This document shows, piece after piece, positions 8,589 through 17,297 of a DNA stretch of 64,000 nucleotides; within the stretch, counting starts at the first letter, position 1, and every line of letters begins with the position of its first letter. The notes below the pieces were generated by a model. It did not search any database and had not been told where the DNA came from. It saw only the letters and a list, made by a program, of their open reading frames with translations. Location: contig NZ_BOPO01000088.1 in assembly GCF_017312725.1 (NCBI RefSeq), positions 23,139 to 87,138 on the forward strand, read 5' to 3'. Origin of the DNA: Actinocatenispora comari (GTDB lineage: Bacteria; Actinomycetota; Actinomycetes; Mycobacteriales; Micromonosporaceae). Made by a program: the position numbers and the translations under genes.

Positions 8589-9925
8589 GCGAATACTGGT
8601 GCGAGTACGCCTGGCTCGGCGATCCGGCCCGGCCGGCCGAGCCCGGCGTGCTGATCGAGGAGTCCGGCGGTGTGGTCACCGCCGTGACGTCCACGGTGGA
8701 CGAACCGCCCGCCGGGTCGAGGCGGCTCGGCGGGCTCACCGTGCCCGGGTTCGCCGACGCGCACTCGCACGCGTTCCACCGGGCGCTGCGCGGCCGTACC
8801 CACGACGGCGGCGGCACGTTCTGGACCTGGCGGGACCGGATGTACCAGGTGGCGTCGCGGCTCGACCCCGACTCGTACCTGCGGCTGGCCCGGGCGGTCT
8901 ACGCCGAGATGGCGCTGGCCGGCATCACCGCGGTCGGCGAGTTCCACTACCTGCACCACGGCCCGAACGGCGCCGGCTACGCGAACCCGAACGCGATGGG
9001 CGAGGCACTGGTCGAGGCGGCTCGGCAGGCCGGCATCCGGATCTGCCTGCTCGACACGCTCTACCGGACCGGCGGCCTCACCGACCGCGGCTACCAGCCG
9101 CTCTCGCCGGTACAGCAACGGTTCGCCGACGCCGACGCGGACGCCTGGCAGCGCCGGTACGAGAAGATCGAGCTCGGTCCGCACGCCACCCGCGGCGCCG
9201 CGATCCACTCGGTCCGGGCGGTGCCGGAGACCGCGCTGCGGGGCTTCGCCGAGCGGGTCGGCGACGCACCGCTGCACGTGCACCTGTCCGAGCAACGGGC
9301 CGAGAACGAGGCGTGCCAGGCGTTCCACGGGCGTACGCCGACGCAGCTGCTCGCCGAGCACGGGCTGCTCGGGCCGAACCTCACCGCGGTACACGCCACC
9401 CATCCGGCCGCCGACGACGTCACCGCGCTGGGCGCGGCCGGCGTCGGGGTCTGCCTGTGCCCGACCACCGAACGGGAACTGGCCGACGGGATCGGCCCGG
9501 CGCGCGCGCTGGTCGACGCCGGCTGCCGGCTCAGCCTCGGCAGCGACAGCCACGCGGTGATCGACCCGCTCGCCGAGGCACGCGCGGTCGAGATGCACGA
9601 ACGGCTCGCCACCGAACGGCGCGGCCACTTCACCGCCGGCGAGCTGCTCGCCGCCGCCACCGGTGCCGGCCATGCCGCGCTCGGCCGCCCGGATGCCGGC
9701 CGGCTCGCCGCCGGTGCACCGGCCGACCTGGTCACCGTGGCCCTCGACTCGGTGCGTACCGCCGGGGCGGACGAGCCGCTCGCCGCGGCCGTGTTCGCCG
9801 CCACCGCAACGGATGTCCGTTCGGTCATCGTGGACGGTCGCCCGGTCGTCGAGGACGGCCGGCACCTGCTCGTCGACGACGTCGCCGGCGAGCTGTCCGC
9901 CACCATCCGGGAGGTACTGGCATGA
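8585..9925 (+). CDS. hutF: Formimidoylglutamate deiminase
   Basis: Metal-dependent amidohydrolase-superfamily enzyme, 446 aa, that removes ammonia from N-formimidoyl-L-glutamate to give N-formyl-L-glutamate. Seen: the HxH pair in GFADAHSHAFHRALRG, the LHVHLSEQRAENEAC barrel segment with its metal histidine, AVHATHPAADDV, and the RLSLGSDSHAV segment with the catalytic Asp. The GTG start shares GTGA with the M20 gene. The presence of HutF marks the five-step route rather than the four-step HutG/formimidase route. After the stop come 31 bp and a strong AAGGAAGG site leading into the repeat-derived leader before hutI. Confidence 0.95.
   Translation: MSEYWCEYAWLGDPARPAEPGVLIEESGGVVTAVTSTVDEPPAGSRRLGGLTVPGFADAHSHAFHRALRGRTHDGGGTFWTWRDRMYQVASRLDPDSYLRLARAVYAEMALAGITAVGEFHYLHHGPNGAGYANPNAMGEALVEAARQAGIRICLLDTLYRTGGLTDRGYQPLSPVQQRFADADADAWQRRYEKIELGPHATRGAAIHSVRAVPETALRGFAERVGDAPLHVHLSEQRAENEACQAFHGRTPTQLLAEHGLLGPNLTAVHATHPAADDVTALGAAGVGVCLCPTTERELADGIGPARALVDAGCRLSLGSDSHAVIDPLAEARAVEMHERLATERRGHFTAGELLAAATGAGHAALGRPDAGRLAAGAPADLVTVALDSVRTAGADEPLAAAVFAATATDVRSVIVDGRPVVEDGRHLLVDDVAGELSATIREVLA
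8689..8701. repeat. 13-mer palindrome GTCCACNGTGGAC, copy 1
   Basis: GTCCACGGTGGAC inside hutF. One of five exact copies of the pattern in the window. Confidence 0.6.
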
Positions 9926-9951
9926 CCGGGATCGCACGGCCACGGAAGGAA

Positions 9952-10041
9952 GGTTCATGAGCGAGCGTGCGCGAGCGAGTCACGGGTGTCGCGTGACGTG
10001 GCGCCTGCTGGGCGTTCCGACGCGGGGGGACGGTTCATGAG
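9952..10041 (+). repeat. MSER leader element flanked by a 10-bp direct repeat
   Basis: GGTTCATGAG occurs at 9952-9961 and again at 10032-10041, exactly 80 bp apart. Between the copies lies a segment rich in GAGCGAGCG / GCGAGCGAG. The layout looks like insertion of a 70-bp element at the original hutI start codon with duplication of the target, leaving a start codon on each side. A second example with the same design lies before the HtrA gene (28987-29061). Confidence 0.7.
9957..10040 (+). CDS. Leader ORF coupled to hutI
   Basis: A 27-codon frame starting MSERARASH, preceded by a strong AAGGAAGG Shine-Dalgarno. Its TGA lies inside the ATGA of the hutI start, so ribosomes ending the leader are placed on hutI. 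It looks like the remnant of the original hutI start codon followed by the inserted element. The peptide itself probably has no function. Confidence 0.5.
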   Translation: MSERARASHGCRVTWRLLGVPTRGDGS

Positions 10042-11218
10042 TTCGCTGCTGGTGGACCGGATCGGCGAGCTGGTCACGAACGAGCCCGGTGGCCGGGATC
10101 GGCTGGCGATCCGGCGCGATGCCGCGGTGGTCGCGGTGGACGGGCAGATCGCCTGGATCGGCCCGACCGGCGGCGCACCGGCGTGCGACGTGCGGGTCGA
10201 CGCGTCGAACCGCGCCGTGATCCCCGGTTTCGTGGACAGCCACACCCACCTGGTGTTCGCCGGTGACCGGTCCGGTGAGTTCGCCGCCCGGATGGCCGGT
10301 GAGCGCTACACCGGCGGCGGGATCCGGCGCACCGTGGCCGCGACCAACGCGGCGGCGGACACCGAGCTGTCGGCGAACCTCGCCTACCTGCAACGGGAGC
10401 TGACCCGGCAGGGTACGACGACGTTCGAGACGAAGTCCGGGTACGGGCTGGGCGTGGACGCCGAGGCGCGGCTGCTGCGCATCGCGCGCCGCGTCACGCC
10501 GGAGACCACGTTCCTCGGCGCGCACGTGGTACCGGAAGAGTACGCGGACCGCCCGGACGACTACGTGGCGCTGGTGTGCGGTCCGATGCTCGACGCCTGC
10601 GCGCCGCACGCCCGCTGGGTGGACGCGTTCTGCGAGCGCGGCGCGTTCGACGCCGACCAGTCCCGCGCGGTGCTGACCGCGGGCATCGCGAAGGGGCTTT
10701 CCCCGCGGCTGCACGCGAACCAGCTCGGCGAGGGCCCCGGCGTACGGCTCGGGGTCGAGCTCGGCGCCGCCGCGGTGGACCACTGCACCCACCTGTCCGA
10801 CGCGGACGTCGACGCGCTGGCGGGCGGCGGCACGGTGGCCACGCTGCTGCCCGGCGTCGAGTTCTCCACCCGCTCGCCGTACCCGCCGGCCCGCCGGTTG
10901 CTGGACGCCGGCGTCACCGTGGCGCTCGCCACCGACTGCAACCCGGGGTCGTCGTTCACCTCGTCGATGCCGTTCTGCCTCGCGCTGGCGGTACGGGAGA
11001 TGCACCTGACGCCCGCGGAGGCGCTGTGGTGCGCGACCGCGGGCGGTGCCGCGGCGCTGCGCCGTACCGACGTCGGCACGATCACCACCGGCGCGTCGGC
11101 CGACCTGGTCGTGCTCGATGCGCCCAGCCATGTCCACCTGGCCTACCGGCCGGGAGTCCCGCTCGTCCACACCGTCGTGGCGAACGGGGAAATCGCTTAC
11201 CAGCAAGGGAACTCGTGA
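10037..11218 (+). CDS. hutI: Imidazolonepropionase
   Basis: Third enzyme of histidine breakdown: opens 4-imidazolone-5-propionate to N-formimidoylglutamate. 393 aa, amidohydrolase superfamily, one divalent metal. Seen: the [17 protein letters not shown] metal site, [15 protein letters not shown], the PRLHANQLG histidine and the [13 protein letters not shown] aspartate region. Start chosen at the ATG at 10037, because it follows GGGGGGACGG and its ATGA overlaps the leader stop; an upstream in-frame start at 9986 would run through the repeat element. hutH begins in the TGATG at its end. Confidence 0.95.
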   Translation: MSSLLVDRIGELVTNEPGGRDRLAIRRDAAVVAVDGQIAWIGPTGGAPACDVRVDASNRAVIPGFVDSHTHLVFAGDRSGEFAARMAGERYTGGGIRRTVAATNAAADTELSANLAYLQRELTRQGTTTFETKSGYGLGVDAEARLLRIARRVTPETTFLGAHVVPEEYADRPDDYVALVCGPMLDACAPHARWVDAFCERGAFDADQSRAVLTAGIAKGLSPRLHANQLGEGPGVRLGVELGAAAVDHCTHLSDADVDALAGGGTVATLLPGVEFSTRSPYPPARRLLDAGVTVALATDCNPGSSFTSSMPFCLALAVREMHLTPAEALWCATAGGAAALRRTDVGTITTGASADLVVLDAPSHVHLAYRPGVPLVHTVVANGEIAYQQGNS

Positions 11219-12756
11219 TGAAGAAGGTGACCGTCGGCCCCGACTCGGTGACGCCGGAGCAGGTGATCGCGGTGGCCCGGCACGGTGCCCGGGTCGAGCT
11301 GTCCGAGGCGGCGCTGGCCGCGATGCGGGCCAGCCGGTCCATCGTGGACTCGATCGAGCGGGACGAGCGCGCCGTGTACGGCGTGTCCACCGGGTTCGGC
11401 GCGCTCGCCAACACGTTCATCGAGCCGGCGCGGCGGGCCGAACTGCAGCACGCGCTGATCCGGTCGCACTCGGCCGGGATGGGCGACGCGATGCCCACCG
11501 AGGTGGTCCGGGCGATGATGCTGCTGCGCATCCGGTCGCTCGCGATGGGCCGCTCCGGCGTCCGGCCGCTGGTGGCGCAGTCGCTGGTCGAGCTGCTCAA
11601 CGCGGACGTCACGCCGTGGGTGCCGCGGCACGGTTCGCTCGGCGCGTCAGGCGACCTCGCCCCGCTCGCGCACTGCGCGCTGGTGCTGCTCGGTGAGGGC
11701 TGGGTACGCACCGCGGACGGTCGCCGCATCCCCGGCGCCGAGGCGCTGGCCGCCGCCGGCCTGAGCCCGATCGCGCTGGCCAGCAAGGAGGGCCTGGCGC
11801 TGATCAACGGTACCGACGGCATGCTCGGCATGCTGCTGCTCGCGATCGCCGACGCCCGGCACCTGTTCACCATGGCCGACGTGACCGCCGCGCTCGCGGT
11901 CGAGGCGATGCTCGGCTCGGACCGGCCGTTCCTGCCGGAGCTGCACGAGATCCGGCCGCATCCCGGCCAGGCCGCGTCCGCGGCGAACATCCACCGGCTG
12001 CTGGCCGGATCGTCCATCATGGACTCGCACCGCGACGACCTGACGCACGCGGTACAGGACGCGTACTCGATGCGGTGCGCGCCGCAGGTCGCCGGCGCGG
12101 CGCGGGACACCCTGGAGTTCGCGGTCCAGGTGGCCGCGCGCGAGCTGGTGTCGGTGGTGGACAACCCGGTGGTGCTGCCGGACGGCCGGGTCGAGTCGAC
12201 CGGAAACTTCCACGGCGCACCGCTCGGCTTCGCCGCCGACTACCTGGCGATCGCGGCGAGCGAGGTCGGCTCGATCTCCGAGCGCCGGGTCGACCGGCTG
12301 CTCGACGTGGCCCGCTCGCGCGAGCTGCCCGCGTTCCTGTCTCCCGACCCGGGGGTCAACTCCGGCCTGATGATCGCGCAGTACACCGCGGCCGGCGTGG
12401 TGGCGGAGAACCGGCGGCTGTCCGTACCGGCGTCGACCGACTCGATCCCGACCTCGGGCATGCAGGAGGACCACGTCTCGATGGGCTGGTCGGCGGCGCA
12501 CAAGCTGCGCACCGTACTGGCGAACCTGTCGCACCTGCTGTCGGTCGAGCTGCTCGCCGCCTGCCGCGGCCTGCAACTGCGGGCGCCGCTGACGCCGAGC
12601 CCGGCCGGTGCCATCGCGGTACGCCGGATCGCCGAGGTGGCTGGGGAGCCCGGGCCGGACGAGTTCCTCGCGCCGATCCTGGAGCACAGCCGCGCGCTGC
12701 TGGTCGGTACCGAGCTGCGTACCGAGATCGAGGCCGCCATCGGCACCCTCGCCTAG
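11218..12756 (+). CDS. hutH: Histidine ammonia-lyase
   Basis: First step of the pathway: histidine to urocanate and ammonia. 512 aa, typical length. The Ala143-Ser144-Gly145 triad in GSLGASGDLAPLAH forms the MIO electrophile. Also seen: the N-terminal YGVSTGFGALANTFI with its catalytic Tyr, SKEGLALINGTDGM, and QDAYSMRCAPQV. The ATG at 11218 overlaps the hutI stop by one base (TGATG); the frame stays open upstream but those starts lie within hutI. It is the last gene of the operon and is followed by a strong hairpin. Placing the first enzyme last is seen in other actinobacterial hut operons. Confidence 0.97.
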   Translation: MKKVTVGPDSVTPEQVIAVARHGARVELSEAALAAMRASRSIVDSIERDERAVYGVSTGFGALANTFIEPARRAELQHALIRSHSAGMGDAMPTEVVRAMMLLRIRSLAMGRSGVRPLVAQSLVELLNADVTPWVPRHGSLGASGDLAPLAHCALVLLGEGWVRTADGRRIPGAEALAAAGLSPIALASKEGLALINGTDGMLGMLLLAIADARHLFTMADVTAALAVEAMLGSDRPFLPELHEIRPHPGQAASAANIHRLLAGSSIMDSHRDDLTHAVQDAYSMRCAPQVAGAARDTLEFAVQVAARELVSVVDNPVVLPDGRVESTGNFHGAPLGFAADYLAIAASEVGSISERRVDRLLDVARSRELPAFLSPDPGVNSGLMIAQYTAAGVVAENRRLSVPASTDSIPTSGMQEDHVSMGWSAAHKLRTVLANLSHLLSVELLAACRGLQLRAPLTPSPAGAIAVRRIAEVAGEPGPDEFLAPILEHSRALLVGTELRTEIEAAIGTLA

Positions 12757-12768
12757 GGTCTGTCTCGG

Positions 12769-12808
12769 CCCGCCCGGAACTCCGGGAATCACGAGAGTTC
12801 CGGGCGGG
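12769..12808 (+). terminator. Terminator of the hut operon
   Basis: Perfect 14-bp inverted repeat (CCCGCCCGGAACTC / GAGTTCCGGGCGGG) with a 12-nt loop, 12 bp after the hutH stop. No T-run follows, as is usual in actinobacteria. Confidence 0.85.
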
Positions 12809-12904
12809 TGGGCTCGGCCGCCGGCCGGCATCCGGACGGCCGGGCTCGGGTGCATCGCCCGAATCGGGTGGCCACCCGGCGGCGTGGCTGGCAGGATGCG
12901 GGGG

Positions 12905-13411
12905 ATGATCGAGGTACCGGATCGGCGGGATCCGCCGCACCAGGCCGACGAGCTCGGCATGCTGACGGCGTTCCTGACCTACCAGCGGCAGACGTTCGCG
13001 ATCAAGTGCGCCGGGCTGAGCACCGAACAGCTGCGTACCAGGGCGGTGCCGCCGTCGGACCTGTCACTGCTCGGCCTGGCCCGGCATCTGTCCGATGTGG
13101 AGCGAAGCTGGTTCCGGTTCGTCTTCGACGGCGAGGACATCCCGCCCCGGTGGGATCCGCAGGCCCGGCCCGAGGTCGAGTTCGCGGTCGAGGACGCCGA
13201 TCCGGACGAGGCGTTCGCCGCCTGGAACGAGGAGTGCGCGCTCGCCGACGAGATCATCGCCGCGGCCGGCTCGCTCGACGACACCGGCAGCTACCAGGAC
13301 CAGGTCTACTCGCTGCGCTACATCCTCACCCACCTGATCGAGGAGTACGCCCGGCACAACGGCCACGCCGACCTGCTCCGGGAACGCCTCGACGGCCGCA
13401 CCGGCGACTGA
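12905..13411 (+). CDS. DinB-family protein (DUF664-like)
   Basis: A 168-residue four-helix protein of the DinB/YfiT-like superfamily. Seen: an N-terminal helix with LTAFLTYQRQTFAIKC, the LGLARHLSDVERSWFR helix containing a likely metal histidine, and a C-terminal YILTHLIEEYARHNGHADLLRERLDG with the other two expected metal histidines. Actinobacterial members often act with mycothiol as thiol-transferases or maleylpyruvate-isomerase-like enzymes; whether this one does is unknown. It stands alone after the hut terminator and is convergent with the response regulator gene. Confidence 0.88.
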   Translation: MIEVPDRRDPPHQADELGMLTAFLTYQRQTFAIKCAGLSTEQLRTRAVPPSDLSLLGLARHLSDVERSWFRFVFDGEDIPPRWDPQARPEVEFAVEDADPDEAFAAWNEECALADEIIAAAGSLDDTGSYQDQVYSLRYILTHLIEEYARHNGHADLLRERLDGRTGD

Positions 13412-13441
13412 TCCCCGCCCGCCGCCGGTCCCGAGCCGGGG

Positions 13442-14065
13442 TCAGGTGCGGAGCAGACCGCGGGAGAAGGCGGTGGCCACGGCGGCGGCGCGGTCGTTGA
13501 CGCCGAGCTTCGCGTAGATGTGCAGCAGGTGCGTCTTGACCGTCGCCTCGCTGATGAACAGCCGGCCGGCGGCGTCGCGGTTGGTGCAGCCCTGCGCGAT
13601 CAGCCCGAGTACCTCCAGCTCGCGGTTGCTGAGCGGTTCGGTGGCCGGCTCCCGCATCCGGCCCATCAACCGCCCCGCGACCGACGGGGACAGCACCGCC
13701 TCCCCGCGGGCCGCGGCCCGGATCGCCTGGCACAGCTGGTCTCGCGGGGTGTCCTTGAGCAGGTATCCGGTGGCGCCGGCCTCGATCGCTGGTACCACGT
13801 CCTGATCGGTGTCGTAGGTGGTGAGCACCAGCACCCTGGCCGGCAGGCCGCGCGCGGCGAGCCGGCGGATCGCAGCGACCCCGTCGACCCGGGGCATCCG
13901 CAGGTCCATCAGCACCACGTCGGGCGAGCGCACCGCGGCCACGTCCACCGCCTCGGCGCCGTCACCGGCCTCGCCGACCACCTCGATGTCGTCGGCGTCG
14001 GCGAGCATGCCGCGCAGCCCGTCCCGTACCACCGGGTGGTCGTCGACCAGCAGCACCCGGATCAT
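13442..14065 (-). CDS. NarL/LuxR-family response regulator of an ABC exporter locus
   Basis: 207-aa response regulator: receiver domain with D54 (LMDLRMPR), TTYDTD switch region and the YLLKDTP lysine; LuxR helix-turn-helix at about 145-205 (LSNRELEVLGLIAQG, EATVKTHLLHIYAKLGV). The ATG at 14065 lies in the ATGA shared with the histidine kinase stop. It is the last gene of a four-gene minus-strand unit (ATPase, permease, kinase, regulator), so it probably controls that exporter. The family is clear, the inducing signal is not. Confidence 0.95.
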   Translation of the reverse strand: MIRVLLVDDHPVVRDGLRGMLADADDIEVVGEAGDGAEAVDVAAVRSPDVVLMDLRMPRVDGVAAIRRLAARGLPARVLVLTTYDTDQDVVPAIEAGATGYLLKDTPRDQLCQAIRAAARGEAVLSPSVAGRLMGRMREPATEPLSNRELEVLGLIAQGCTNRDAAGRLFISEATVKTHLLHIYAKLGVNDRAAAVATAFSRGLLRT

Positions 14066-15492
14066 GCCGCGGCACCCGCCGGCACCGCCGGTACCGTCGC
14101 CGACACCGCGGTGCCGTTGCCCGGCTCGGACTCGACGGTCAGCTCGCCGGCCAGCCGGGAGACCCGCTGCCGCATCCCGATCAACCCGAACCCACCATCC
14201 GCCCGGTCGGCGCCGTCCGCCGGACCGCCGCCGGCGGAGCGGGCGCCGGCCGTCGCGCCACTGGCCGGGTCCTGATCGCCGGGGCCGGCGAAGGCCGCGT
14301 CCGGGTGGCCGCCGTCGGCGGGCAGCGCGGCGGGGTCGAACCCGACACCGTCGTCCCGCACGTCCAGGCTGATCACGTCCTCCATGTACGACAGTGTGAC
14401 GCCCACCCGTGCCGCCCGCGCGTGCCGGGCGACGTTGGCCAGCGCCTCCTGCGCGACCCGCAGCAGCGTCGCCTCGATCTCCGGGTGCAGCGGCCGGGCG
14501 GTACCGGTGGTGACCAGGGTGGCGCTCGGCGCCTCCCGCCGGGCCCACGCCTCGATGGTCCGTTGCAGCGCGACCGGCAGCGTCGCGTCCTCCAGTTGCA
14601 GCGGGCGCAGCGCCTGGACCGAACGGCGCGCCTCGCCCAGGCTGTCCCGGGCCAGTCCGAGCGCCGTCTGCACGTACCCGGTCGAGTCCGGTACCCGTTG
14701 CGCCGCCTGCAACTGGGTGATGATCCCGGCCAGCCCCTGCGCGATGGTGTCGTGGATCTCCCGGGCCAGCCGGGCCCGCTCGTCACGTACCCCGGCCTCC
14801 CGGGCCTGGGTGAGCAGCTGGGCGTGCAGCCCGGCGTTCTCCCGCAGCGTCTCGGACAGCTTCCGGTTCGCCTCGGCCAGCTCCACCAGCGCCACCCGAC
14901 GCTGCTCGTTGCGCACCGCGACGTACGAGAAGGAAGCGCCCAGCGTTCCGGCCAGCACCAGGTTCAGCAGCAGCATGACCAGGTAGGCACCGACGAACGC
15001 GCCGGAGAGGTTCTGGAACCCGCCGATCTGGGTACCGGCGAGCAGCGCGGCGGTGGCCGCGACCCCGATGCCGGTGGTGATCCGGCCACCGAGCAGGTTC
15101 GCCCGGAAGAAGTCGATGTAGCCGAGCCAGGCGAACAGCCCCCACCACGGGTCGAGCACGACCAGCACGGCGGTCAGCGCCAACCGGACGAGCAGGTAGA
15201 ACGTGGTCAGCGCGGGCCGCTCGTGCTCCCACTCGGGATGCAGGGTCTCGAACCAGCCGACCCAGGCCACGGTGACCAGCGCGCCGGCTCCGATCCACCA
15301 CATCCGGGCCGGGTCGAACCCGCTGAACGCGGCGAGCACCACCGCGGCGGCCGCCAGCCCGTACGGCAGGAACCGGTAGACGGTCGCGAACCGGTCCTCC
15401 CAGGACACCGGCCGGGACCGGTCGCGCCGGTGCGGCACACCGTCCGGTTCGGTGATCGACCGGGGCTGCTCGAACGCCACCACGACCCCCAT
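14062..15492 (-). CDS. Sensor histidine kinase, NarX/LiaS type
   Basis: 476-aa membrane kinase. Hydrophobic segments at about 42-58, 64-80, 98-125, 141-155 and 166-187 suggest five or six passes, then a coiled stretch (195-235), the HisKA_3 box with H247 in LAREIHDTIAQG, and a C-terminal HATPase with EALANVARHA, DDGVGFDP and FGLIGMRQRV boxes. A Gly/Ala/Asp-rich insertion of about 50 residues interrupts the ATP-binding region between the last two boxes. Start at the ATG at 15492, 5 bp after the permease stop; longer in-frame starts would overlap the permease. Its stop overlaps the regulator start. Kinases of this shape often watch for envelope stress or antibiotics. Confidence 0.92.
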   Translation of the reverse strand: MGVVVAFEQPRSITEPDGVPHRRDRSRPVSWEDRFATVYRFLPYGLAAAAVVLAAFSGFDPARMWWIGAGALVTVAWVGWFETLHPEWEHERPALTTFYLLVRLALTAVLVVLDPWWGLFAWLGYIDFFRANLLGGRITTGIGVAATAALLAGTQIGGFQNLSGAFVGAYLVMLLLNLVLAGTLGASFSYVAVRNEQRRVALVELAEANRKLSETLRENAGLHAQLLTQAREAGVRDERARLAREIHDTIAQGLAGIITQLQAAQRVPDSTGYVQTALGLARDSLGEARRSVQALRPLQLEDATLPVALQRTIEAWARREAPSATLVTTGTARPLHPEIEATLLRVAQEALANVARHARAARVGVTLSYMEDVISLDVRDDGVGFDPAALPADGGHPDAAFAGPGDQDPASGATAGARSAGGGPADGADRADGGFGLIGMRQRVSRLAGELTVESEPGNGTAVSATVPAVPAGAAA

Positions 15493-15497
15493 CCCGC

Positions 15498-16241
15498 TCA
15501 GCTGTCCCACCGGAACGAACGCACCGCCACGGTACCGAACACCACCGCGTACCCGGCCAGTACGACCAGGTGGACCCAGCCCGGCCAGGAGCCGGCGGCC
15601 GCGTCGCCGAGCGCCTGGGTGGCCGCACCGGACGGGGTGAACTCGGCGATGTGGCGCAGCGTGGCCGGCATCGCGGCGACCGGCAGCCACAGCCCGGCGA
15701 AGAACATCAGCGGGAAGAACAGGATCATCCCCAGCGCGTTGCTCACCTTCGTGTTCGGCGCGACCGCGGCGACCATCATGCCCAGCGCCAGCATCGCGCA
15801 CAGCACCAGCAGGAACGCCACCAGGTAGCCGAGCGGCGCTCGCGGCAGCGCCACCCCGAACCCGATCCGGCCGATGGCCACCACCAGCAGCAGCACCAGC
15901 ACCTCGACTGCGACGTTGACGACGACCTGGGCGAGCAGCAGCCGGGACGCCGGCATCGGCGTGGTCGCCAGCCGGCGCAGCACGCCGCGCTCCCGGTACA
16001 GGCTGATCGCGCCGGGCAGCGTGTTGACCGCCGTCATCGCCACCACGAACAGGATCATGATCGGCACGTACAGGTCGATCACCCGCAGGCCGCCCAGCTC
16101 GTGCTGATGCACCCGGAACGCCGGTACGCAGCCCAGGATGACCAGCAGCAGCGGCGGGAACGCGATCGCCCACAACACCGCCATCGGCTCGCGCAGGAAC
16201 AGCTTCGCCTCGGTCCGGACGAGTACGGCGAACGACGACAT
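15498..16241 (-). CDS. ABC-2-type exporter permease
   Basis: 247-aa membrane subunit with six predicted segments, starting with a short cytoplasmic tail (RTEAKLFLREPMAVLWAIAFP) and including LYVPIMILFVVAMTAVNTLPGAIS, the MILFFPLMFFAGLWLP helix and a C-terminal helix. It carries the ABC2_membrane motif RERGVLRRLATTPMPASRLL between helices 2 and 3. It pairs with the ATPase gene, whose stop touches its ATG at 16241. The pair resembles DrrA/DrrB drug or lipid exporters. The adjoining kinase and regulator suggest that expression responds to the exported compound. Confidence 0.92.
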   Translation of the reverse strand: MSSFAVLVRTEAKLFLREPMAVLWAIAFPPLLLVILGCVPAFRVHQHELGGLRVIDLYVPIMILFVVAMTAVNTLPGAISLYRERGVLRRLATTPMPASRLLLAQVVVNVAVEVLVLLLVVAIGRIGFGVALPRAPLGYLVAFLLVLCAMLALGMMVAAVAPNTKVSNALGMILFFPLMFFAGLWLPVAAMPATLRHIAEFTPSGAATQALGDAAAGSWPGWVHLVVLAGYAVVFGTVAVRSFRWDS

Positions 16242-17152
16242 CACTGCTCTCCCTCGGTGTTCGACGTCAACGCCAGGTAGGCGTCGTCCAGGCTGGCGCT
16301 GTCCATCCGCAGGTGCTCGGCGAGGATGCCGGCCGCGGCGAGGGTGCCGACCACCTCGGCCAGCACGTTGCCGGTACCGCTGACGAGCAGTTCGGCGCCG
16401 TCGCGGCGGATGGACGTGACGCCGGGCAGCGCGGCCAGCAGCGCGGTGTCGACCGGCTTCGACGGCCGGAACCTGATCTGCTGGCTGTCGTCCACTGTGG
16501 ACACCAGACCGTCCGGGGTGTCGAGCGCGGCGAGCCGGCCGGCGTTGATCACCGCGACCCGGTCGCACAGCCGCGCCGCCTCCTCCATGAAGTGGGTGAC
16601 GAGCAGGATGGTCACCCCGTCGGCGCGGATCTCCTCGATCAGGTTCCAGGTGTCCCGGCGGGCCTGCGGGTCCAGCCCGGTGGTCAGCTCGTCGAGTACC
16701 GCGATCCGGGGCCGGCCGATCAGCGCCAGCGCGATCGCCAGCCGCTGCTTCTGCCCGCCCGACAGCTTCTGGTACCGGGTGCGCAGCCGGTCGGTGAGCC
16801 CGAGCCGCTCGACCAGCGCGCGCCAGTCGGCCGGTTCCCGGTAGCAGGACGCGTACAGCTTCAGCGCCTCGACCACGGTGATCTTGTCCGGCAGCGCCGA
16901 CTCCTGCAGCTGCGCGCCGAGCACCCGGCGGACCTGGTCGCGCTCGGCGCGCGGGTCTGCCCCCAGTACCCGAATGGTGCCGGCGTCGCGGGAGCGCAGC
17001 CCGCTGACGCACTCGACGGTGGTGGTCTTGCCGGCCCCGTTGGGCCCGAGGATGCCGAAGATCTCGCCCTGCGCCACGTCGAACGACACGTCGTCGACGG
17101 CGACCTTCTCCCCGTACGTCTTGCGTAGCCCGCGCACCTCGATGACCGGCAC
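16241..17152 (-). CDS. ABC transporter ATP-binding protein (DrrA-like)
   Basis: 303-aa ATPase of an ABC-2 exporter. Walker A GPNGAGKTT, Q-loop QLQESALPD, signature LSGGQKQRL, Walker B IAVLDELTTGLDP and H-loop VTHFMEEA are all present. The usual P of the DEP motif is replaced by L (DELTTGLD). A C-terminal accessory domain of about 80 residues follows. The GTG at 17152 was chosen because GGGAGG lies 9 nt upstream; the frame is open 40 codons farther but without a ribosome site. First gene of the exporter and two-component unit. Confidence 0.92.
   Translation of the reverse strand: MPVIEVRGLRKTYGEKVAVDDVSFDVAQGEIFGILGPNGAGKTTTVECVSGLRSRDAGTIRVLGADPRAERDQVRRVLGAQLQESALPDKITVVEALKLYASCYREPADWRALVERLGLTDRLRTRYQKLSGGQKQRLAIALALIGRPRIAVLDELTTGLDPQARRDTWNLIEEIRADGVTILLVTHFMEEAARLCDRVAVINAGRLAALDTPDGLVSTVDDSQQIRFRPSKPVDTALLAALPGVTSIRRDGAELLVSGTGNVLAEVVGTLAAAGILAEHLRMDSASLDDAYLALTSNTEGEQ
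16490..16502. repeat. 13-mer palindrome GTCCACNGTGGAC, copy 2
   Basis: GTCCACTGTGGAC inside the exporter ATPase gene. Confidence 0.6.
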
Positions 17153-17259
17153 GGCCGGCCTCCCTCCCGACAGCGTTCGGTGTCGGGTACGAGGGTTCCA
17201 GCGCCGCGGCGCGACCGGATCGACCACGAGACGGCACCGGTACCGGCAGGCCGGTGGAG

Positions 17260-17293
17260 GCCGGCCATCCACCGATCGGTGGATGACCGGCCC
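17260..17293 (-). terminator. Terminator of the globin-DivIVA operon
   Basis: 17-bp inverted repeat with one mismatch and almost no loop; the core CATCCACCGATCGGTGGATG is a perfect 20-bp palindrome. It begins 5 bp after the DivIVA-like stop. Confidence 0.8.
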
Positions 17294-17297
17294 CGGT

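Noticed and set aside
13442..17152. Exporter and two-component genes as part of an antibiotic biosynthetic cluster
   Set aside because: No biosynthetic core gene lies nearby; housekeeping genes flank both sides.
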